NCBI GenBank assembly: GCA_016845525.1 | Contig: JAERSQ010000222.1 | Span: 1-37,819 of the forward strand | Direction: 5' to 3' | Source of the DNA: Pseudomonadota bacterium | Lineage (GTDB): Bacteria; Pseudomonadota; Gammaproteobacteria; Arenicellales; UBA868 | DNA length: 37,819 nucleotides | Made by a program: the position numbers and the translations under genes | Shown: positions 32,818-37,819 of the stretch, in pieces | How the letters are laid out: every line of letters starts with the position of its first letter | Numbering within the stretch: the stretch's first letter is position 1 | Notes under the pieces: model-generated | What the model was told of the DNA's origin: nothing | What the model saw: only the letters and a program-made list of their open reading frames with translations | Database searches by the model: none

Positions 32818-33561
32818 TCAATCAGCACCACTTTGGTAGCGTACTTTGCCTTCCAACATATAACCGGCGCCGCGAACTGTCCTGATCAACTCCCTGCCAT
32901 CACCCTGGTCCGACGAGAGGTGACGCCGCAGGTGACCGATGCGAACGTCAATCGTACGATCAAAGGGCATGGTAGATCGGCCCCGCGTCGCCCGCAGCAG
33001 AAAGTCACGATTCAGCACCGTATTGGGGTTTTCTGCCAGCACCCGCAAGAGGTCAAATTCTGCGGTAGAAAGAGGAATTGTCCTCTCATCCGCACCGCGA
33101 AGTTTGCGTTGGCTGATATCAAGTTCCCAGCCCGAAAAACACAGTACGCCGTGATGGGCCGTCCTGGCAGTTCTTCCCTCTTCAGTCCGGCGTAGCAGAG
33201 CCTGCACCCGGGCCAGTAGTTCACGCAGATCGAAAGGCTTGGTCAGGTAATCATCCGCCCCGCTGGCAAGGCCTGTAACCCGATCGACAACTTCTTTTTT
33301 CGACGTCAGCATGATGATCGGTATCCGGCTCGTGCTGCGCAATTGCCGGGTCAGTGAAACACCGTCATCACCGGGCAGGCGGATATCCATGATCACAAGA
33401 TCGGGTAGTTGTCTGTTGAGAACGTCCTGCATGTCGGCCCCATTCCCGACACCAATGACATCAAATCCCTCCCGGCCCAGATAGCGTTGAACAAGATTGC
33501 GGATCTCCGGCTCATCGTCAATGATGAGGATGAGTTTTCGTTCAGGATGGGAGGCGCTCAA
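32818..33561 (-). CDS. OmpR/PhoB-family response regulator
   Basis: The protein has 247 residues. The receiver domain (residues about 10-125) has the acidic pair Asp15-Asp16, phosphoacceptor Asp59 in IMDIRLPG, Thr86 and Lys108 in LTKPFD. The DNA-binding winged helix (about 143-238) shows LSTAEFDLLRVLAENPNTVL, DRTIDVRIGHLRRHL and IRTVRGAGYML, typical of OmpR/PhoB. The start is a TTG at 33561 overlapping the upstream kinase stop as TTGA; no other start precedes the receiver. It is surely paired with that kinase. Its target is probably the divergent acyl-CoA synthetase and ABC genes, an inference from position. Confidence 0.92.
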   Translation of the reverse strand: MSASHPERKLILIIDDEPEIRNLVQRYLGREGFDVIGVGNGADMQDVLNRQLPDLVIMDIRLPGDDGVSLTRQLRSTSRIPIIMLTSKKEVVDRVTGLASGADDYLTKPFDLRELLARVQALLRRTEEGRTARTAHHGVLCFSGWELDISQRKLRGADERTIPLSTAEFDLLRVLAENPNTVLNRDFLLRATRGRSTMPFDRTIDVRIGHLRRHLSSDQGDGRELIRTVRGAGYMLEGKVRYQSGAD

Positions 33562-35231
33562 GCTCGGTTGCCCCGCAGTCTTTCCGTTCCCGATGAATTC
33601 AGAATCTGGTACACGGCGTTTCCCAGTTGTCGAGCTGAAAAAGGCTTGGCCAGTGTCGCCGACTGCCCGTTGCGGCGATTGATCATGTCGCTGCTCTGGC
33701 CGGAGATGCAGAGTGTCTGAATACAGGGATGGATCCTTTTAAGTTGACGGCAGAGGCTCTCGCCATCGATACCGCCAGGCATCAGCAGGTCGGTGAGTAG
33801 CAGATCGATATGTTGGTACCGTTCAGCAAGTTCCTGTGCCTGCTGGCCGCCCGATGCGTTGAGTGTCTGATAGCCAAGATCATGAAGCACCCGACAAATG
33901 AATCCGCGGACATTCTGATCGTTTTCGACCACCAGTATCCGCTCTCCATGACCCTTGGGAGCATCGCGTAGCCTGGCTTCACACGGCTCGTTTTGGCTGC
34001 CGGTGGCGCGAGGGAGGTAGAGTTCCACCCGGGTTCCGACACCTTTTTTGCTGGTGATGTGTGCCTGCCCGCCGGATTGGCGGACGAAACCGTACACGGT
34101 GCTCAGACCGAGTCCGGTACCAGTTCCTACTCCCTTGGTAGTGAAAAACGGCTCGAAAGCCCGCTCCATCACAGAAGATGACATGCCTTCACCGTTATCC
34201 TCTATGCTGTACATGACGAAATCGCCCGGACCGAGAGTAATTCGTTCATCGTAGCGTTCCAGCGAAACATTGGCGGCACTGATAACGAGTTCACCGCCAT
34301 GTGGCATTGCATCCCGTGCGTTCAAGGCCAGATTGACGATGGCGTTCTCCAGTCGTACGGGATCTGCCTGCGCGGACCAGGTGTTTGTCCCCGAGTCTAT
34401 ATCCACCTCGATTGTCTCGCTAAGGGTGCGCTTCAGCATGGCATCGATATCCGCGAACAGGCGGATTGAATGGACGGCAGCGGGACTCAAATTCTGATGG
34501 CTCGAAAAGTCCAGCAGCTGTCGTGTCAGTTCAGCCCCGCGCCGCGAGGCGCCTGCGGCAGCCTGCAGCGACTCGCGGGTAGCCATATCAGGCCTGGGAG
34601 AATCACCAATCAGGTCCAGATTGCCCTGGATAATGGTCAACAGGTTGTTGAAGTCGTGTGCGATACCGCTGGTCAACTGACCGAGGGCATTCAGTTTTTG
34701 TGATTCCAGCAGCGCTGCCTGCGCATTCTTGTGCTGGGCAATCTCCTCGCGAAGGGCAGCGTTGGTTTGATGCAGTTCAGTGGTACGTTCGACGACGCGC
34801 TGCTCAAGCAGATCGTGACTGTTCTGCAGCGCCTGTTCCGCACGCTTGCGGTTGGTGATATCGGTGTAGATGGTAACAAATCCTCCACTCCTGAGTGGTG
34901 TCCCGTGGACCTCCAGCACCTGCCCATTGGGCCGGGTTCGTTCAAAATGGTGCGGCAGGAACTGGCGGGCAAGCGCCATGCGCTGCTGCACCTGCTGATC
35001 CGGGTCCCCGGGTCCGTAATCTCCTCGCCGGGCGTTATACGCAAAAAGGGTCTCGAGGGGGGTGCCGATCCGGGCGAATTCCTCAGGAAATTCAAGCATT
35101 TGGGTAAAGTACCGGTTCCAGCTGACCAGGCATAGCGATTGATCAAAGACAGAGATGCCCTGGTCAAGATGATCCAGGGCATCCAGGGTGAGAACGGCCC
35201 TGGTCAGCAGGCTATCGTAGTCTGATCCCAT
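33558..35231 (-). CDS. Hybrid sensor histidine kinase with PAS and receiver domains
   Basis: The protein has 557 residues and no transmembrane helices, so it is a cytoplasmic sensor. A PAS domain spans about 18-130 (DQGISVFDQSLCLVSWNRYF through FVTIYTDITNRKRAE), then a coiled-coil (about 130-180). The dimerisation/phosphoacceptor domain has His192 in GIAHDFNNLL. The ATPase domain has NLALNARDAMP, DNGEGM (345-350) and GTGTGLGLS (369-377). A C-terminal receiver has acidic cluster Glu436/Asp438, Asp481 in LLTDLLMPGG and Lys529. Its coding end overlaps the response-regulator start. The HDFNN-type kinase with fused receiver suggests a phosphorelay. The PAS ligand is unknown; the divergent fatty-acid-type ligase suggests an organic acid or its CoA ester. 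Confidence 0.92.
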   Translation of the reverse strand: MGSDYDSLLTRAVLTLDALDHLDQGISVFDQSLCLVSWNRYFTQMLEFPEEFARIGTPLETLFAYNARRGDYGPGDPDQQVQQRMALARQFLPHHFERTRPNGQVLEVHGTPLRSGGFVTIYTDITNRKRAEQALQNSHDLLEQRVVERTTELHQTNAALREEIAQHKNAQAALLESQKLNALGQLTSGIAHDFNNLLTIIQGNLDLIGDSPRPDMATRESLQAAAGASRRGAELTRQLLDFSSHQNLSPAAVHSIRLFADIDAMLKRTLSETIEVDIDSGTNTWSAQADPVRLENAIVNLALNARDAMPHGGELVISAANVSLERYDERITLGPGDFVMYSIEDNGEGMSSSVMERAFEPFFTTKGVGTGTGLGLSTVYGFVRQSGGQAHITSKKGVGTRVELYLPRATGSQNEPCEARLRDAPKGHGERILVVENDQNVRGFICRVLHDLGYQTLNASGGQQAQELAERYQHIDLLLTDLLMPGGIDGESLCRQLKRIHPCIQTLCISGQSSDMINRRNGQSATLAKPFSARQLGNAVYQILNSSGTERLRGNRA

Positions 35232-35407
35232 GGTCTCGCTGGTTCCGTTGGACCTGGCTAGGGTACAAGATTACCCAAGTGCAGGCCAGGTCGGGGGATT
35301 AGATGGAAAAATTTTACCTTTCCGTTACAAAACAAGGTGCTTCAGATCAGCATTTGGCAATCTCTTTGACCTAGACTATTGGTGATCTGATCGGGTTGAG
35401 AGGTTGT

Positions 35408-35464
35408 CGCGCACGCCTTGCCCAAAAGATGAGTCTCGCGTGTGCGGTTGCCGGAAGCGGCAAC
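35408..35464 (+). promoter_or_regulatory. Two adjoining hairpins in the acyl-CoA synthetase leader
   Basis: First stem: CGCGCACGC (35408-35416) pairs with GCGTGTGCG (35438-35446), eight Watson-Crick pairs and one G-T, around a 21-base loop. Directly adjacent, GTTGCCG (35447-35453) pairs with CGGCAAC (35458-35464) around GAAG. They end 41 bases before the ATG in the 274-base divergent spacer (35232-35505), in which I found no confident promoter. They may be leader RNA structure or a regulator-binding region. Confidence 0.4.
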
Positions 35465-35505
35465 AAAGGGTTGGACAGAACCAGAGCGGGGATTGAAGGA
35501 AGGAT

Positions 35506-37464
35506 ATGGCCGATTTGAAGGAATCGCAGGGGCAGACTTTTCCGCAGTTGCTGTTGCAGCGGCTCAAGCATGATGCCGAACGTCCGGCTATGCGCGAAAA
35601 GGCCTATGGCATCTGGCAAACCTGGACTCTGGGACAGCTCTGCGAGGAATCCTTTGCGCTCGCGGCCGGCCTTGCCGATCTTGGGTTTGCCCGCAACGAT
35701 ACCCTCGTCATTATTGGAGATAACCGGCCGCGCCTGTACGGATCAATGATCGCGGCACAGGCGCTCGGCGGTGTGCCCGTGCCTGCCTACCAGGATTCTG
35801 TGGCTGAGGAAATCCAGTATGTCGTCGACCACGCTGAAGCGCGCTTCATCATCGCGGAAAACCAGGAGCAGGTAGACAAGGCTCTGGAGATTCGTGAGCA
35901 GTGCCCAAGAGTTGAGCGCGTTATCTATTGTGATCCCAAAGGCCTGCGCAAATACGATCCGCAGGTTGTGATGGATATCGAGACCGTCATGGCGCGAGGC
36001 CGTGAGCTTCTCGAGGCCGATCCGGATAAGGTCAACTCAGAGATTCAAAAAGGCAAGCCCTCTGATACATCGATCATCCTTTATACCTCAGGCACAACGG
36101 GGCGGCCCAAGGGTGTGGTGCTGTCCCATGAAAATCTCCTGGTCACTGCGCACAACACCAATGAGTTTGACGGGATCACGGCTGACGAAGAAGTGTTGGC
36201 CTACCTGCCGATGGCGTGGGTGGGAGACAACGTGTTCTCGTTCGCGATGGGTCTTGTTGCGGGTTTTTGTGTCAATTGCCCGGAAAGCACCAACACGGTC
36301 GCTCAGGACCTGCGCGAGATTGGCCCGACGTTTTACTTTGCACCGCCGCGGGTTTTTGAAAGCGTTCTCACCAGCGTCATGATCCGGATGAAAGACGCTG
36401 GACGATTAAAGCGCAGTCTCTTTGAGCATTTCATGAAAGTCGCCAAAAAGACCGGGGTCGCGCTGATGGACGGCCAGTCAGTGCCGGCCTGGGACCGCTT
36501 TCACTATGGTTTGGGTGAGCTGCTGGTCTATGGACCGCTCAAGAACACGCTCGGCCTAAGCCGGGTTCGGGTGGCTTATACCGCTGGTGAAGCCATTGGC
36601 CCCGAGATTTTCGAGTTCTACCGGTCTTTGGGCATCAACCTGAAGCAGCTCTACGGCCAGACCGAGGCCACGGTCTTCATCACCATGCAGCCTGATGGCG
36701 TTGTACGGTCTGAAAGTGTCGGTACGCCCCCGCCTGGTGTAGAGGTGCGGATCGAGGAGAACGGCGAGGTGGTTTACCGCAGCCCCGGCGTCTTCAAGGA
36801 ATATTTCAAGAATCCCGAGGCAACGGCCGAGACCAAGACCCCGGATAACTGGGTGCATACCGGCGATGCGGGTTACTTCGATGACGAAGGCCATCTCAGA
36901 ATCATCGATCGTGCCAAGGATGTCGGTAAGTTGAATGACAGCAGTATGTTTGCGCCCAAGTTCCTCGAAAACAAGCTCAAGTTTTTTCCCGAGATCAAGG
37001 AAGTGGTTACCTTTGGTGATCAGCGCGACTTTGTGACGGCCTTTATCAACATCGACCTTGATGCGGTGGGCAACTGGGCTGAGCGAAATAATGTCGCCTA
37101 TGCCAGTTACCAGGAACTCGCAGCACATCCAAAAGTATATGCGGTGGTGCAAGATTGCATCGAACAGGTCAACCAGAGTCTTGCTCAGGATTCACACCTT
37201 TCCTCATCGCAGATTCGCCGCTTTTTGATACTGCACAAGGAACTCGATCCTGATGATGGGGAGCTCACCCGAACACGGAAGGTGCGTCGTCGGATCGTCA
37301 AAGAGCGGTACGGTGATCTGATTGAAGCGCTGTTTGATGGCCGCAAGAACTGCTTTATCAGGACCGAAGTGATGTTCGAAGATGGCCGTCAGGGGCAAAT
37401 TGAAGCCGATCTTGAAATTCGGGATGCAGCCGTGTCACAGGAGCCCTCGCGCGCAGCTGCTTGA
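35506..37464 (+). CDS. AMP-forming long-chain acyl-CoA synthetase
   Basis: This 652-residue adenylate-forming enzyme has the phosphate-binding loop LYTSGTTGRPKG near residue 190, the A5 motif LKQLYGQTEA, the A7 motif WVHTGDAGYFDDEGHLRIIDRAKD, and a C-terminal domain with ENKLKFFPEIKEVVTFGDQRDFVTAFI (read in parts). This matches the long-chain fatty-acid ligase group rather than acetyl-CoA synthetases. It activates a carboxylic acid to its CoA thioester using ATP. AAGGAAGG lies upstream of ATG 35506. A LivG-type ATPase gene begins 50 bases downstream, and a two-component system is divergent, suggesting regulated uptake and activation of a carboxylate or fatty acid. The exact substrate is not evident. 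Confidence 0.88.
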   Translation: MADLKESQGQTFPQLLLQRLKHDAERPAMREKAYGIWQTWTLGQLCEESFALAAGLADLGFARNDTLVIIGDNRPRLYGSMIAAQALGGVPVPAYQDSVAEEIQYVVDHAEARFIIAENQEQVDKALEIREQCPRVERVIYCDPKGLRKYDPQVVMDIETVMARGRELLEADPDKVNSEIQKGKPSDTSIILYTSGTTGRPKGVVLSHENLLVTAHNTNEFDGITADEEVLAYLPMAWVGDNVFSFAMGLVAGFCVNCPESTNTVAQDLREIGPTFYFAPPRVFESVLTSVMIRMKDAGRLKRSLFEHFMKVAKKTGVALMDGQSVPAWDRFHYGLGELLVYGPLKNTLGLSRVRVAYTAGEAIGPEIFEFYRSLGINLKQLYGQTEATVFITMQPDGVVRSESVGTPPPGVEVRIEENGEVVYRSPGVFKEYFKNPEATAETKTPDNWVHTGDAGYFDDEGHLRIIDRAKDVGKLNDSSMFAPKFLENKLKFFPEIKEVVTFGDQRDFVTAFINIDLDAVGNWAERNNVAYASYQELAAHPKVYAVVQDCIEQVNQSLAQDSHLSSSQIRRFLILHKELDPDDGELTRTRKVRRRIVKERYGDLIEALFDGRKNCFIRTEVMFEDGRQGQIEADLEIRDAAVSQEPSRAAA

Positions 37465-37514
37465 GTATCCTGAATACGAAAGCAGTCAAACTCGTTTAGA
37501 AACCTATTAGCAAG

Positions 37515-37819
37515 ATGACCCACGAGCAAACCACCGAAACCCTCCTGGAGGTGGACGCCATATCACTGTCCTTTGGCGGTGTGCACGCGCTCGTGGATGT
37601 CAGTTTTGACATTCGCAAAGGGGAAGTCCGATCGATCATTGGCCCCAATGGCGCCGGAAAGAGCTCCATGCTCAACGTGATCAACGGCTTTTATCACCCC
37701 CAGGAGGGCACGATCACCTACCAGGGGCAGGCGCGAAAGCAGATGCGCCCCCATGATGCCGCCGCCGGCGGTATTGCCAGAACCTTTCAGAACATCGCGC
37801 TTTTCAAGGGCATGAGCAC
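37515..37819 (+). CDS. LivG-type ABC transporter ATPase, start of a second Liv system (truncated by window edge)
   Basis: The first 101 codons are present. The ATG at 37515 opens MTHEQTTETLLEVDAISLSF, then GGVHALVDVSFDIRKGEV, Walker A GPNGAGKSS and the Q-loop RTFQNIALFKGM, typical of LivG-type ATPases of the branched-chain (HAAT) family. It follows the acyl-CoA synthetase by 50 bases, probably in one transcript, so permeases, a second ATPase and a binding protein are expected just beyond the window. It is distinct from the LivG at 7272-8045. Only the N-terminal half of the nucleotide-binding domain can be judged. Confidence 0.9.
   Translation, partial: MTHEQTTETLLEVDAISLSFGGVHALVDVSFDIRKGEVRSIIGPNGAGKSSMLNVINGFYHPQEGTITYQGQARKQMRPHDAAAGGIARTFQNIALFKGMS

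Noticed and set aside
1-37819. CRISPR arrays, tRNA or rRNA genes, insertion sequences
   Set aside because: No regularly spaced repeats, tRNA T-loop/anticodon patterns, rRNA sequence or transposase-like frames were seen on reading both strands; a covariance-model search was not possible here.

Overview
The window looks like chromosome from a free-living, aerobic, heterotrophic gammaproteobacterium, moderately GC-rich by eye. The evidence is a BamC-type outer-membrane assembly lipoprotein, a homodimeric (AceE-type) pyruvate dehydrogenase operon, the gene order uvrA–MFS transporter–ssb known from Pseudomonas, and a glutamylpolyamine synthetase–aminotransferase–binding protein order like Pseudomonas spuBCD. 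No rRNA, tRNA, CRISPR array, insertion sequence or prophage gene was recognised. A marine lifestyle would fit the many uptake systems, but it is only an inference.

Layout. Positions 1-3128 (minus strand) carry a polyamine catabolism/uptake unit: a glutamine-synthetase-like glutamylpolyamine synthetase, a class III aminotransferase, and the first codons of a polyamine binding protein. Positions 3418-8766 (plus) are a complete branched-chain-type (Liv) ABC importer: binding protein, two permeases and two ATPases. A carbon-nitrogen hydrolase and a TPR-sulfotransferase follow, up to a clear terminator at 11649-11676. Positions 11712-14623 concern the envelope: a porin with a palindromic mRNA leader, a small lipoprotein and BamC. 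Positions 14748-20855 are a plus-strand run: MobA, a stand-alone cyclic-nucleotide-binding protein, an HD hydrolase, the biotin subunit of an acyl-CoA carboxylase (probably propionyl-CoA), MeaB, methylmalonyl-CoA epimerase and an FkbM methyltransferase. Positions 20852-27225 (minus) are aceE-aceF-lpd plus a closely following alpha/beta hydrolase. Positions 27418-32734 hold uvrA, the MFS transporter, a truncated polyamine-ABC ATPase gene and ssb. Positions 32818-37819 hold a hybrid histidine kinase and an OmpR-type regulator divergent from a long-chain acyl-CoA synthetase and the start of a second Liv-type ABC system.

How the genes work together. Much of the window concerns capture of organic nitrogen and carbon and its entry into central metabolism: polyamines through glutamylation and transamination, an unknown amino-acid- or amide-like solute through the first Liv system, an unknown carboxylic acid through the kinase/ligase/second Liv unit, propionyl-CoA through carboxylase/epimerase/MeaB (the mutase and carboxyltransferase are elsewhere), and pyruvate through PDH.

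The observations most worth checking are these: lpd has no ATG, GTG or TTG start, and the best candidate is an AUU in the same frame as aceF; a 59-codon remnant of a polyamine ABC ATPase with an intact ribosome binding site abuts the MFS gene; the LivH-type permease carries about 100 extra N-terminal membrane residues; the porin leader contains a 28-base near-perfect palindrome; and a PdhR-like operator lies before aceE. I found no wholly new multi-gene system that I can defend from sequence alone.
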